DNA of 64,000 bases from NCBI RefSeq assembly GCF_022698145.1, contig NZ_JALDAX010000005.1, positions 496,001 through 560,000 of the forward strand, given 5' to 3'. Made by a program: the position numbers and the translations under genes. Source of the stretch: Streptomyces spinosisporus. GTDB taxonomy: Bacteria > Actinomycetota > Actinomycetes > Streptomycetales > Streptomycetaceae. Of this stretch, positions 1 through 8,115 are shown piece by piece; positions within the stretch are counted from its first letter, which is position 1, and every line of letters starts with the position of its first letter. The notes below the pieces were generated by a model. That model ran no database searches, had not been told where the DNA came from, and worked only from the letters and a program-made list of their open reading frames with translations.

Positions 1-1
1 C

Positions 2-499
2 GTGGTCGCGGCCACCCTCTTCAACAACGGTGACACCGCGCAGACGCTGGACTCGGTCACTCTCGCGAACGTCGACCAGACCGCCCAGCTCAAGCCCGCC
101 AAGGGCAACGGCAAGGTCGTCGTCCCGGCGCACGGCTCCGTGGTGATCGGCGGCAAGGGCAACGCCACCGCCGTCCTGCCCAACGGGCGCGAGGCGGTTC
201 AGGACGGCAGCGTGCGCAAGGTGACCTTCACCTTCAGCTCCACCGGCGCCGTCAGCCTGCAGGCCTTCGTGGTTCCGGCCGACAGCTACTTCAGCAAGTG
301 GGGCCCGAGCGACATCCCGTCGGCCGGCGCGACGAACACGGCGTCCAAGACCCCCAAGCCGGGCAAGAGCGCCACGGGCACCGCCACGCCGACCGGCACG
401 GCCACGCCCACCGGCACGGCCTCCTCGGCGAACACCCCCGACTCCTCGGCCACCCCGACGGACGCGGCTTCCGCCAGCGTGTCGCCGTCCGGCCAGTAG
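2..499 (+). CDS. C-terminal part of a secreted protein or lipoprotein (DUF461-like), 5' end outside window
   Basis: The reading frame is open from the window edge and ends in TAG, giving at least 165 residues. The first ~105 residues are beta-rich (phrases such as TLFNNGDTAQTLDSV and VTFTFSSTGAVSLQAFVVP) and look like a small extracytoplasmic beta-sandwich. They resemble Streptomyces lipoproteins annotated as DUF461 or copper-chaperone-like, but I cannot confirm this without the N-terminus. The last ~55 residues are a low-complexity Thr/Ala/Ser/Pro tail containing TATPTG repeats, typical of a wall-spanning linker. The gene is convergent with phoP and shares its terminator. Export is inferred from composition, since the signal peptide would lie outside the window. 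Function unknown. Confidence 0.75.
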   Translation: MVAATLFNNGDTAQTLDSVTLANVDQTAQLKPAKGNGKVVVPAHGSVVIGGKGNATAVLPNGREAVQDGSVRKVTFTFSSTGAVSLQAFVVPADSYFSKWGPSDIPSAGATNTASKTPKPGKSATGTATPTGTATPTGTASSANTPDSSATPTDAASASVSPSGQ

Positions 500-546
500 G
501 CGGCCCTGCGGCGCCTGTACCGCCGTAGCGGAAAGCCGTAGCGGAA

Positions 547-581
547 AAAGGGCGGGACCTCTTCGTGAGGTCCCGCCCTTT
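547..581. terminator. Bidirectional intrinsic terminator between the DUF461-like gene and phoP
   Basis: A perfect 15-bp inverted repeat (547-561 with 567-581) encloses a 5-nt loop. It lies between two convergent stop codons (499 on plus, 623 on minus). The A/T pairs at the base of the stem supply a short U-run on either strand, so it can serve both genes. Confidence 0.9.
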
Positions 582-622
582 CCACTGTCCACTGCCGTGT
601 TGCGCCACGGCCCGCGGTCTTT

Positions 623-1303
623 CTACGGCTCGAACTTGTACCCGAGGCCGCGGACCGTGACCAGGTAGCGCGGGGCGCCCGGGTCCGGCTCGATCTTGGC
701 GCGCAGGCGCTTGACGTGGACGTCGAGGGTCTTGGTGTCGCCCACGTAGTCGGCGCCCCAGACCCGGTCGATGAGCTGCATACGGGTCAGGACGCGGCCG
801 GCGTTGCGCAGCAGCATCTCCAGCAGGTCGAACTCCTTGAGGGGCAGGTCGACCTTGGAGCCGGAGACCGTGACCACATGGCGGTCCACGTCCATGCGGA
901 CCGGACCGGCCTCCAGGGCGGCCGGGGTGACCTCCTCGGGCTCGCCGCGGCGGCGCAGGACGGCCCGGATGCGGGCGACCAGCTCACGCGACGAGAAGGG
1001 CTTGGTGACATAGTCGTCGGCTCCTATTTCGAGACCGACAACCTTGTCGATCTCGCTGTCCTTGGCCGTCACCATGATCACGGGGACGTTGGAGCGGCCG
1101 CGCAGCTGGCGGCACACCTCCGTGCCGGGCAGCCCCGGCAGCATCAGGTCGAGGAGGACGAGGTCGGCGCCGTTGCGCTCGAACTCGTCGAGTCCGTCGG
1201 GGCCCGTGGCCGCGATGGCGACCTCGAAGCCCTCCTTGCGGAGCATGTACGACAGGGCGTCGGAGAAGGACTCCTCGTCCTCGACGACAAGCACTCGGGT
1301 CAC
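623..1303 (-). CDS. phoP: Phosphate-responsive response regulator PhoP (OmpR family)
   Basis: A 226-residue OmpR/PhoB-type regulator. The receiver domain (about 1-115) has the acidic pocket VVEDEES and the phospho-acceptor in LLDLMLPG (about D52), with K in VTKPF. The winged-helix domain (about 130-224) contains PLKEFDLLEMLL and the recognition region ending DVHVKRLRAK. The GTG start at 1301-1303 was chosen because phoR's TGA overlaps it by 4 nt and a GGAGGT Shine-Dalgarno lies just upstream; the longer open frame upstream is only phoR antiframe. In Streptomyces PhoP activates phosphate-scavenging genes and represses antibiotic pathways and nitrogen genes by binding PHO boxes; one such box lies upstream of phoR. 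Identity is supported by PhoR and divergent PhoU. Confidence 0.97.
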   Translation of the reverse strand: MTRVLVVEDEESFSDALSYMLRKEGFEVAIAATGPDGLDEFERNGADLVLLDLMLPGLPGTEVCRQLRGRSNVPVIMVTAKDSEIDKVVGLEIGADDYVTKPFSSRELVARIRAVLRRRGEPEEVTPAALEAGPVRMDVDRHVVTVSGSKVDLPLKEFDLLEMLLRNAGRVLTRMQLIDRVWGADYVGDTKTLDVHVKRLRAKIEPDPGAPRYLVTVRGLGYKFEP

Positions 1304-2565
1304 GGAAGGACCTCCGGGGCGGGAAGCGATTCGTACGGGGATGACTGGGGGGTGGTGCGGTCGGCCTCGTCGTCGAGATCGTCCGGGTCGGGATGCTGGT
1401 GCGCGCGGTCGCGGGCGGCCCCCGCCTCCGGCAGCCTCAGGGTGAACGTGGAGCCCTGACCCTCCGAGCTCCACACCGTGACCTCCCCGCCGTGCGAGGC
1501 GGCCACGTGCTTGACGATCGCCAGCCCCAGGCCCGTACCACCGGTGGCCCGGGAACGAGCGGGGTCGACGCGGTAGAAGCGCTCGAAGACGCGCTCCTTG
1601 TCCTTCTCCGAGATGCCGATGCCCTGGTCGGTCACGGCGATCTCGATGTGCTCTCCGCCGGGGGCGGTCACCCGGCGGGCGGCTATGCCGACACGGGTGC
1701 GGGACGGGCTGTAGTTGACGGCGTTCTCCACCAGGTTGCCGAGGGCGGCGGCCAGCTGGCCCCTGTTCCCCCACACGTGCAGGTCGGCGGTGCCGCCGGC
1801 GGCCATCGTGATCTGCTTGGTGCCGGCCTGGTGGCGGCAGCGGTCGATCGCCTCCGCGACCAGTTCGTCCACGCGGACGGGCTCGGCGTCCTCCAGCGGG
1901 TCGTCGTTCTGCACCCGGGAGAGGTCGATCAGCTCCTGCACCAGGTTGGTGAGGCGTGTGGCCTCGATCTGCATACGGCCGGCGAAGCGCTCCACGGCCT
2001 CCGGGTCGTCGGAGGCGTCCATGACGGCCTCGGACAGCAGGGAGAGGGCGCCGACCGGAGTCTTCAGCTCATGGCTCACGTTCGCGACGAAGTCGCGCCT
2101 GACCGCCTCGATGCGGCGGGCCTCGGTCAGGTCCTCGACCAGCAGGAGCACCAGCCGGGAGCCGAGGGGGGCGACCCGCGCGGAGACGGCGAGTGCCTCG
2201 CCGCGCCCGGTCCCCCGCCGCGGCAGGTCCAGCTCCACCTGGCGTATCTCTCCGTCCCGCCGGGTGTCCCTGGCCATCTGCAGCATCGGCTCGACCGAGA
2301 GGCGGCCGCCGCGGACCAGTCCGAGGGCGTACGCCGCCGAGCTGGCCTTGACGACCGTGTCCGCCTCGTCGAGGACCACGGCCGAGGAGCGGAGCACGGA
2401 CAGGACGGTGTCCACACCCGGCGGAAGCACCGGGTCCGTGTGCAGGGAGGTACGAGTGGGGCGCTTCTGCTCCCGCTCGCTCCAGCGGAACGCCAGCATG
2501 GCGATCACGCCGGTGAGCACCCCGGCGATCGCTGCCGCTGCGGCGACCGCCGCGTTCACGTCCAT
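1300..2565 (-). CDS. phoR: Phosphate sensor histidine kinase PhoR
   Basis: A 421-residue membrane kinase with one N-terminal transmembrane helix (about residues 5-26), a short PAS-like region (about 55-150), a HisKA dimerisation helix with the phospho-accepting His in VSHELKTPVGAL, and a HATPase_c domain with N box (LVENAVNYSP), G1 (DQGIGI) and G2 (GGTGLGLAIVK). A single transmembrane helix without a large extracellular loop fits PhoR kinases that sense the Pst/PhoU state rather than phosphate directly. The ATG at 2563-2565 starts just before the helix. Its stop overlaps the phoP start by 4 nt, so the two are translationally coupled. The PHO box upstream implies autoregulation by PhoP. Confidence 0.97.
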   Translation of the reverse strand: MDVNAAVAAAAAIAGVLTGVIAMLAFRWSEREQKRPTRTSLHTDPVLPPGVDTVLSVLRSSAVVLDEADTVVKASSAAYALGLVRGGRLSVEPMLQMARDTRRDGEIRQVELDLPRRGTGRGEALAVSARVAPLGSRLVLLLVEDLTEARRIEAVRRDFVANVSHELKTPVGALSLLSEAVMDASDDPEAVERFAGRMQIEATRLTNLVQELIDLSRVQNDDPLEDAEPVRVDELVAEAIDRCRHQAGTKQITMAAGGTADLHVWGNRGQLAAALGNLVENAVNYSPSRTRVGIAARRVTAPGGEHIEIAVTDQGIGISEKDKERVFERFYRVDPARSRATGGTGLGLAIVKHVAASHGGEVTVWSSEGQGSTFTLRLPEAGAARDRAHQHPDPDDLDDEADRTTPQSSPYESLPAPEVLP

Positions 2566-2638
2566 GCGTCCAGGTTAGGCATGGCCTACGACATCCCCAC
2601 AGCCGTCGAGGTGCGACCTCGAACACTCGTCGCCCAGA

Positions 2639-2671
2639 GTTCACCTTGGAGCCAGTATTGGTTCATTTGGG
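2639..2671. promoter_or_regulatory. PHO box in the divergent phoRP / phoU promoter
   Basis: Three consecutive 11-nt direct-repeat units are visible: GTTCACCTTGG (2639-2649), a degenerate middle unit (2650-2660) and GTTCATTTGGG (2661-2671). The 5' cores GTTCAyy are exactly 22 nt apart, two units, as in Streptomyces PhoP operators. The position between phoR (start 2565) and phoU (start 2801) fits control of both directions. Confidence 0.88.
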
Positions 2672-2800
2672 GTGGCGGAAAACGACGCGTACAAGCCGGA
2701 ACGTGGGAGCGTTGGGTGCGAAGCGCCGGCTCTTGGACGACGACGGACGCAGGCTTCCTGCCCCGGCAGCCCCGAAGAACACGTAAGAGAGGGATCCCTG

Positions 2801-3502
2801 ATGCGGGACGCGTACCACGAGGAACTGGACTCGATCGGCGACGGTCTGGTGGACATGGCCCGGCTCGTCGGGTCGGCGATCGGGCGCGCCACGACCGCCA
2901 TCCTCGACTCCGATCTGAAGCTGGCCGAGAGTGTCATCGAGGCCGACAAGAAGGTCGACGAACTGCAGCACGACCTGGAGGCCCGGGCCATAGCCCTGCT
3001 GGCCCGCCAGCAGCCGGTGGCCACCGATCTCCGTATCGTCGTCACCTCGCTGCGGATGTCGGCCGACCTGGAGCGCTCGGGCGACCTGGCCCAGCACGTC
3101 GCCAAGCTCGCGCGGCTCCGCTTCCCGGAGCGCGCGATCCCGCACGACCTGCACGCCACCATCCTGGAGATGGGGCAGCTCGCGCAGCGTCTGATGGCGA
3201 AGGCGGCCGAGGTCATCGTCACCAAGGACGTCGACCTGGCCATGCAGCTGGAGCAGGACGACGACGAGATGGACCTGCTGCACCGCACCCTCTTCCAGCA
3301 TCTGCTGGACGACCGCTGGCAGCACGGCATCGAGACGGCGGTGGACGTCACCCTGATCGGCCGCTACTACGAGCGGTACGCCGACCACGCGGTGGCCGTC
3401 GCCAAGCGCGTGGTGTTCCTGGTGACGGGTGAGCACGCGGACGAGCTGCAGCCCGACATCCAGCCGGAGATCCAGGCGGTGGCCGGGGGCGAGGGGGCGT
3501 AA
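2801..3502 (+). CDS. phoU: Phosphate transport system regulator PhoU
   Basis: A 233-residue all-helical protein of normal PhoU length, made of two repeated PhoU domains. Acidic metal-cluster motifs of the family are visible: ExDxxxD-type segments around EADKKVDELQ (about 48-57) and EQDDDEMD (about 151-158). The ATG at 2801 follows the purine-rich AGAGAGGGA. PhoU links the Pst transporter to PhoR and dampens kinase activity when phosphate is plentiful; it acts at the cytoplasmic face of the membrane. It is divergent from phoRP, with the PHO box between them. Confidence 0.96.
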   Translation: MRDAYHEELDSIGDGLVDMARLVGSAIGRATTAILDSDLKLAESVIEADKKVDELQHDLEARAIALLARQQPVATDLRIVVTSLRMSADLERSGDLAQHVAKLARLRFPERAIPHDLHATILEMGQLAQRLMAKAAEVIVTKDVDLAMQLEQDDDEMDLLHRTLFQHLLDDRWQHGIETAVDVTLIGRYYERYADHAVAVAKRVVFLVTGEHADELQPDIQPEIQAVAGGEGA

Positions 3503-3577
3503 AGCCGGAGGGTGGGGCGTGTGGGCGCCACAATGCGCCGTTGATGCGCCCAGCGGAACGGGCATGCAATGGGCGAA

Positions 3578-3602
3578 GGCACCAGTCCCCAGGTCTGGTG
3601 CC
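3578..3602 (+). terminator. Hairpin between phoU and the metallothionein gene
   Basis: An 8-bp perfect inverted repeat (3578-3585 with 3595-3602, 9-nt loop) lies 76 nt after phoU and 25 nt before the next start codon. It may terminate phoU mRNA or be a leader structure for the metallothionein gene; no U-run follows, so the role is open. Confidence 0.4.
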
Positions 3603-3627
3603 AGCCTCTAGGTCTCCGGGAGGACCC

Positions 3628-3780
3628 ATGGCCGAAGCCCCCACCCCGCCCGACCCGACGCAGGAGCGCGAGACGGAACAGCCCGCCGAGATCAAGAGCC
3701 TCCCGCTCTTCGGCGCATGCGGCTGCGGCTCGGGCTGCGGCTGCGGCTGCCAGTCGGGCAATGCGTGCCAGTGCGGTTGA
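3628..3780 (+). CDS. mtpA: Small Cys/Gly-rich metallothionein
   Basis: A 50-residue protein. Residues 1-27 are acidic and Pro-rich, and the C-terminal ~20 residues hold nine cysteines in C-G-C, C-G-S-G-C and C-Q-C spacing, the pattern of a bacterial metal-thiolate protein. The ATG at 3628 follows a GGAGGA Shine-Dalgarno; upstream in-frame codons have none. A metallothionein-like gene (mtpA) is known next to phoU in Streptomyces and has been linked to PhoP control. Likely role is binding Cu or Zn ions in the cytoplasm. The hairpin just upstream is the only regulatory feature I can see. The symbol is given from position and composition. Confidence 0.75.
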   Translation: MAEAPTPPDPTQERETEQPAEIKSLPLFGACGCGSGCGCGCQSGNACQCG

Positions 3781-3853
3781 CCGAGGTCGGCCGGTTTGCG
3801 TGCTGAGGGGCTCCGGTGGTGGCATCGGGGCCCCTCCGTCATGTCCCGGAGAG

Positions 3854-4855
3854 TCATGTCCCGGCAGAGCCATGTCCCCCGGCGGCCTGCCGGGTTTCCC
3901 GTGCGGTCGGGCCGGGCGAGCTGGTCGAGCCTGTCCCGCCGGTCCAGCCGGTCCAGCCGGTCCCGCCGGTCCCGCCGGTCCAGCCGGTCCAGCCGGTCCA
4001 GCCAGCCAGAAGATCGAGTGCCTGGCGCTCGGGTGAGTCGGGCTCGGGAGAGTAGACGGTGATACGGAGGCCGGGGTCAGCGGGCAGATCGAGGGCCTCG
4101 TAGGGCAGGGCCAGGTCCCCGACGAGCGGGTGGTGGAGTCGCTTCACGCCGGAGCGGGAGAACTTCACGTCGTGCCTGGCCCAACGCCGGGCGAAGTCAT
4201 CACTCTTGGTGGAGAGCTCGCCGATCAGGCCCATCAGCCCCTTGTCCTGGGGCGAGCGGCCGGTCTCGGTGCGCAGGAAGGCGACCGAGTCGTTGGCGGC
4301 CTTCTCCCACTCGGGCCAGAAATCGGCGGAACCAGGATCGAGGAACAGGAACCGCGCGGTGTTGACCGGACCACGTTGCGCGAACAACGGGGAATCGTAG
4401 ACCGGGGCATACAGAGCCCGGCCGAGGGAGTTGGCGGCGACGATGTCGAACCGCGCGTTGCGGATGTAGGCCGGCAGGTCGGTCATCGCGTCGAGCACCC
4501 GCAGAACCACCGGTCGGATCCGCCCCGTCGCCGCAGGTGGCCGGCGCTCGGATCCCGTGGCCGCGCGGGCAAGGTCGTAGAGGTGGGCCCGCTCGGCGTC
4601 GTCGAGCTGGAGCGCGTCGGACAAGGAGTCCAGCACCGCGTCCGAGGCGCCCCTGAGGTTCCCGCGCTCCAGGCGGATGTAGTAGTCGACGCTCATCCCG
4701 GCCAGCAGGGCGACCTCCTCCCGGCGCAGCCCGGTCACACGTCGATTGCCACCGAACACGGGCAGCCCTGCCCGCTGGGGCGTCATGCGGGCGCGGCGGG
4801 TGGAGAGGAATTCCCGCACCTCGTCGGCCTGCCCATGCCTGTCGCTGTCGGTCAC
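3854..4855 (-). CDS. XRE-family regulator with MmyB-like ligand domain and a C-terminal Trp-Thr-Gly repeat tail
   Basis: A 333-residue regulator. An N-terminal XRE helix-turn-helix (about 25-95; LRREEVALLAGMSVDYYIRLERG) is followed by the MmyB-like domain (about 105-275; DLPAYIRNARFDIVAANSLGRALY and LHHPLVGDLALPYEALD). The family usually ends soon after a motif like ERQALDLLA. Here that motif runs into eight tripeptide units (WTG/GTG), encoded by a 9-bp tandem repeat, then ~30 residues of unrelated Ser/Gly/Thr-rich sequence. The tail is probably a repeat expansion that displaced the normal stop. The gene is divergent from an SDR gene (4986), the usual arrangement for this family, so it probably controls that gene. 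Confidence 0.88.
   Translation of the reverse strand: MTDSDRHGQADEVREFLSTRRARMTPQRAGLPVFGGNRRVTGLRREEVALLAGMSVDYYIRLERGNLRGASDAVLDSLSDALQLDDAERAHLYDLARAATGSERRPPAATGRIRPVVLRVLDAMTDLPAYIRNARFDIVAANSLGRALYAPVYDSPLFAQRGPVNTARFLFLDPGSADFWPEWEKAANDSVAFLRTETGRSPQDKGLMGLIGELSTKSDDFARRWARHDVKFSRSGVKRLHHPLVGDLALPYEALDLPADPGLRITVYSPEPDSPERQALDLLAGWTGWTGWTGGTGGTGWTGWTGGTGSTSSPGPTARETRQAAGGHGSAGT
3933..4004. repeat. 9-bp minisatellite, eight tandem units
   Basis: Eight head-to-tail copies of GTCC(A/C)GCCG, the last ending in A, run without interruption. They lie in the 3' coding end of the XRE regulator gene (minus strand), where each unit encodes Trp-Thr-Gly or Gly-Thr-Gly. Unit length is a multiple of three, so copy-number change would not shift the frame. 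Confidence 0.95.
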
Positions 4856-4985
4856 CTCATCACCGTAGGTCGTACGGCGGTGGGCCGGGAGGTACTGCCG
4901 TTACCCGGAAGAGCAGTGACTCCCGCCCGCATGCGCGTACGGGTTGCATGGCAGCCCCGCAGGACACCCAGAAAGGCGTCAAGTG

Positions 4986-5777
4986 ATGGACGACCGATTC
5001 ACGGCGCATGCAGAACTCTTCGATCTCAGCGGAAAGCGCGCGCTCGTCACCGGTGGCACCAGAGGTATCGGGATGATGATCGCGCGTGGCCTGCTCCAGG
5101 CGGGCGCCCGCGTGGTGATCAGCTCACGCAACGCGGAAGCGTGCGCTCAGGCGCAGGAACAGCTCTCCGCGTTCGGTGAGGTGCGGGCCATCCCCGCCGA
5201 CCTGTCCCGCCACGACGAGTGCCGTCGACTGTCCGGGCTCATCACGGCCGACTCGGAGCGTGTCGACATCCTCGTCAACAACGCGGGCGCCCTGTGGGAC
5301 GAGCCGCTGGAGACGTTCCCGGACGAGGCCTGGGACACGGTCGTCGACCTCAACCTGAAGGCGCCGTTCTGGCTGGTCCAGTCGTTGCTGCCGGCGCTTC
5401 GCAAGGCGGGCACCGCCGACGATCCCGCGCGGATCATCAACATCGGCAGCATCGCCGCCATCCACATTCCCCAGCGGCCCAACTACTCGTACTCCAGCAG
5501 CAAGGCGGCAGTGCACCAACTCACCAGAGTGCTCGCCAAGGAACTGGGACCGCAGCACATCACCGTGAACGCCGTGGCACCGGGACCGTTCCCGTCCACG
5601 ATGATGGCCGCCACCCTCGCCGAGCTGGGCGAGGCGATCGCAGCGTCGGCCCCACTACGCCGAATCGGCCGCGACGACGACATGGCGGGTGTCGCCGTAT
5701 TCCTCGCAAGCCGGGCCGGCGCATACCTGACGGGCACCGTGATCCCGGTCGACGGGGGCATCGCTACGACCGCCTAG
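4986..5777 (+). CDS. Short-chain dehydrogenase/reductase
   Basis: A 263-residue classical SDR. The cofactor motif TGGTRGIG lies near residues 22-29, NNAG near 97, a Ser in the NIGSIAAI segment, and the catalytic YxxxK as YSSSK near 170. The C-terminal GTVIPVDGG is typical. The ATG at 4986 has AAAGG 9 nt upstream; the earlier in-frame ATG lacks a ribosome site. It belongs to the group acting as NAD(P)-dependent alcohol or 3-oxoacyl reductases; the substrate cannot be read from sequence. Divergent pairing with the MmyB-like regulator suggests induction by the regulator's ligand. Confidence 0.9.
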   Translation: MDDRFTAHAELFDLSGKRALVTGGTRGIGMMIARGLLQAGARVVISSRNAEACAQAQEQLSAFGEVRAIPADLSRHDECRRLSGLITADSERVDILVNNAGALWDEPLETFPDEAWDTVVDLNLKAPFWLVQSLLPALRKAGTADDPARIINIGSIAAIHIPQRPNYSYSSSKAAVHQLTRVLAKELGPQHITVNAVAPGPFPSTMMAATLAELGEAIAASAPLRRIGRDDDMAGVAVFLASRAGAYLTGTVIPVDGGIATTA

Positions 5778-5819
5778 GCAATCCGGGTACGGGCTCATCC
5801 GGGCCCCAGTCGACGACAC

Positions 5820-5858
5820 AAGCCCCCTGCTCGCGGAGAACCCGCAGGCAGGGGGCTT
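5820..5858. terminator. Bidirectional terminator between the SDR gene and gpmA
   Basis: An 11-bp perfect inverted repeat, AAGCCCCCTGC (5820-5830) with its complement at 5848-5858, encloses a 17-nt loop and lies between two convergent genes. Confidence 0.85.
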
Positions 5859-5870
5859 GATCCGTACCGC

Positions 5871-6632
5871 TTACTTCTTCTTGCCTTGGTTCTTGACCGC
5901 CTCGATCGCTGCCGCTGCCGCCTCCGGGTCGAGGTAGGTGCCGCCCGGGGTGAGGGGGCGGAAGTCGGCGTCGAGTTCGTAGGAGAGGGGGATGCCCGTC
6001 GGGATGTTCAGGCCCGCGATGTCGGCGTCCGAGATGTTGTCCAGGTGCTTGACCAGGGCGCGGAGGCTGTTGCCGTGGGCGGCGACGAGGACCGTGCGGC
6101 CGGCCAGGAGGTCGGGGACGATGCCGTCGTACCAGTACGGGAGCATGCGGTGCACCACGTCCTTGAGGCACTCCGTGCGCGGGCGCAGCTCCGGCGGGAT
6201 GGAGGCGTAGCGCGGGTCGTCCGACTGGGAGAACTCCGTGCCGTCCTCGAGCGGGGGCGGCGGGGTGTCGTACGAGCGGCGCCACAGCATGAACTGCTCC
6301 TCGCCGAACTCCGCGAGGGTCTGCGCCTTGTCCTTGCCCTGGAGAGCGCCGTAGTGGCGCTCGTTCAGGCGCCACGAGCGGTGGACCGGGATCCAGTGGC
6401 GGTCCGCGGACTCCAGCGCCAGCTGGGCCGTGCGGATCGCGCGCTTCTGGAGGGACGTGTGGACCACGTCGGGGAGAAGATCGGCGTCCTTCAGGAGCTC
6501 GCCACCGCGGACCGCCTCCTTCTCGCCCTTCTCGTTGAGGTTCACGTCCACCCAGCCGGTGAACAGGTTCTTCGCGTTCCACTCGCTCTCGCCGTGGCGG
6601 AGGAGGATCAGCTTGTACGGTGCGTCGGCCAT
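5871..6632 (-). CDS. gpmA: 2,3-bisphosphoglycerate-dependent phosphoglycerate mutase
   Basis: A 253-residue cytoplasmic glycolytic enzyme interconverting 3- and 2-phosphoglycerate through a phosphohistidine. The LxRHGES motif carrying the phosphorylated His is near residue 13, [14 protein letters not shown] near 90, and the second active-site His in [14 protein letters not shown] near 186. Length is normal for dPGM. The C-terminus is Lys-rich (NQGKKK). The gene stands alone on the minus strand with a shared terminator downstream; its promoter region is divergent from the MFS gene. Confidence 0.97.
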   Translation of the reverse strand: MADAPYKLILLRHGESEWNAKNLFTGWVDVNLNEKGEKEAVRGGELLKDADLLPDVVHTSLQKRAIRTAQLALESADRHWIPVHRSWRLNERHYGALQGKDKAQTLAEFGEEQFMLWRRSYDTPPPPLEDGTEFSQSDDPRYASIPPELRPRTECLKDVVHRMLPYWYDGIVPDLLAGRTVLVAAHGNSLRALVKHLDNISDADIAGLNIPTGIPLSYELDADFRPLTPGGTYLDPEAAAAAIEAVKNQGKKK

Positions 6633-6816
6633 GCCTCAGAGCGTAATCCACGCATTCGGCCCCACAGCAGGCCCGCCCATCAGCCGGACAGTTGACTGGA
6701 TCCGTTAATTGAGTGGCCGACGGCGGCGAAGGATTCGTAAGGTGTGCCTGCCCAGCGGGGCACTTACATGCACGCGTGCGTGCGTTCTTCGTCGTGGGGA
6801 AGCGTGGGGGAGACAG

Positions 6817-8088
6817 ATGGCCATCGCCGGTCTGAGACGTGCCATCCGGGAGAGCGTCTCGGGACTCCCCCGCGAGTTCTGGTGGCTGTGGACCAGCACC
6901 CTCGTCAACCGGCTCGGCGCCTTCGTCGCCACCTTCATGGCCCTGTATCTGACGGTCGACCGCGGATACTCCGCCTCCTACGCCGGTCTCGTCGCCTCCC
7001 TGCACGGCCTCGGCGGCGTCGTCTCCTCGCTGGGGGCGGGCGTGATGACCGACCGGCTCGGCAGGCGCCCCACCCTGCTGATCGCCCAGTCCTCCACCGC
7101 CGCCTCGGTCGCCCTGCTCGGCTTCATGCAGCACCCGGTCGCCATCGCCGCGGTCGCGTTCCTGGTGGGCATGGCGTCGAACGCCTCGCGGCCCGCCGTG
7201 CAGGCGATGATGGCCGACATCGTGCGGCCCGAGGACCGGGTGCGCGCCTTCTCCCTGAACTACTGGGCCATCAACCTCGGCTTCGCCGTCTCCTCCATGG
7301 CCGCCGGGTTCATCGCCGAGGTCAGCTATCTCGCCGGGTTCCTGATCGAGGCGGGCATGACGGCCGTCTGCGCCGTCGTGGTGTTCCTGAAGCTGCCCGA
7401 GTCCCGGCCGCAGCGCACGGCGAAGGACCTGGCGACCGGCGAGGCCGCGGACGAGGTCGGGCTCGGCACCGTGCTGCGCGACGGGCGCTACATGGGCGTC
7501 GTCGGCCTGTCCTTCCTCGTCGCCGTCGTCTTCCAGCAGGGCGCGGTCGGGCTGCCGGTCGCGATGGGCGAGGCCGGGTTCACCCCCGCCGACTACGGCA
7601 TGGCGATCGCCGTCAACGGCATCCTGATCGTGGCGCTGCAGATCCCCGTCACCCGGCTCATCGAGAGCCGGGACCCGCGGCGGCTGCTCGTCGTCTCGTC
7701 GCTCCTGGCCGGCTACGGCTTCGGGCTCACCGCCTTCGCCGGGTCGGTCGGCCTCTTCGCGCTCACCGTGTGCGTGTGGACGCTCGCCGAGATCGTCAAC
7801 GCACCGACGCAGACCAGCCTGGTCGTCCGCCTCTCCCCGGTGCACGGCCGCGGCCGCTACCAGGGCATGTACACCCTCTCCTGGTCCCTCGCCGCGCTCG
7901 TCGCTCCCCTGGTGTCCGGCCTGGTCATCGACCGCTTGGGGGCCGAGTGGCTGTGGGGGCTGTGCGCGGTCGTCGGCACGGTGGCGGCGGTCGGCTACGG
8001 CGTCCTGATGCGGCGCCTCCCGACGGCGACGACGGCCACCGCGGTGCCCGCCACCACCACCGGAGCGGCCGAGGTCTCCGCGAGCTGA
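6817..8088 (+). CDS. MFS multidrug-type efflux transporter
   Basis: A 423-residue polytopic membrane protein with about 12 hydrophobic segments. The motif A-like loop after TM2 reads MTDRLGRRP, and the N-terminus (REFWWLWTSTLVNRLGAF) resembles drug/H+ antiporters of the DHA1 type. The ATG at 6817 follows a GGGGGAGA site; the earlier in-frame ATGs are not supported. The central loop (about 200-225) is charged and links two six-helix halves. Substrate unknown. No linked regulator is clear: the downstream neighbour is convergent and gpmA is divergent. Confidence 0.88.
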   Translation: MAIAGLRRAIRESVSGLPREFWWLWTSTLVNRLGAFVATFMALYLTVDRGYSASYAGLVASLHGLGGVVSSLGAGVMTDRLGRRPTLLIAQSSTAASVALLGFMQHPVAIAAVAFLVGMASNASRPAVQAMMADIVRPEDRVRAFSLNYWAINLGFAVSSMAAGFIAEVSYLAGFLIEAGMTAVCAVVVFLKLPESRPQRTAKDLATGEAADEVGLGTVLRDGRYMGVVGLSFLVAVVFQQGAVGLPVAMGEAGFTPADYGMAIAVNGILIVALQIPVTRLIESRDPRRLLVVSSLLAGYGFGLTAFAGSVGLFALTVCVWTLAEIVNAPTQTSLVVRLSPVHGRGRYQGMYTLSWSLAALVAPLVSGLVIDRLGAEWLWGLCAVVGTVAAVGYGVLMRRLPTATTATAVPATTTGAAEVSAS

Positions 8089-8115
8089 AGCCCCACCAAG
8101 GCCCCCCGCAAAACC

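Noticed and set aside
3569-4036. Plus-strand frame with collagen-like Gly-Pro-Ala repeats
   Set aside because: It is the antisense reading of the 9-bp repeat in the XRE regulator gene and of the metallothionein gene in another frame; no ribosome site and no conserved domain.
5764-7845. Very long minus-strand open frame across gpmA and the MFS gene
   Set aside because: An antisense/out-of-frame shadow caused by high GC; real proteins in other frames (phosphoglycerate mutase, MFS) explain the DNA.
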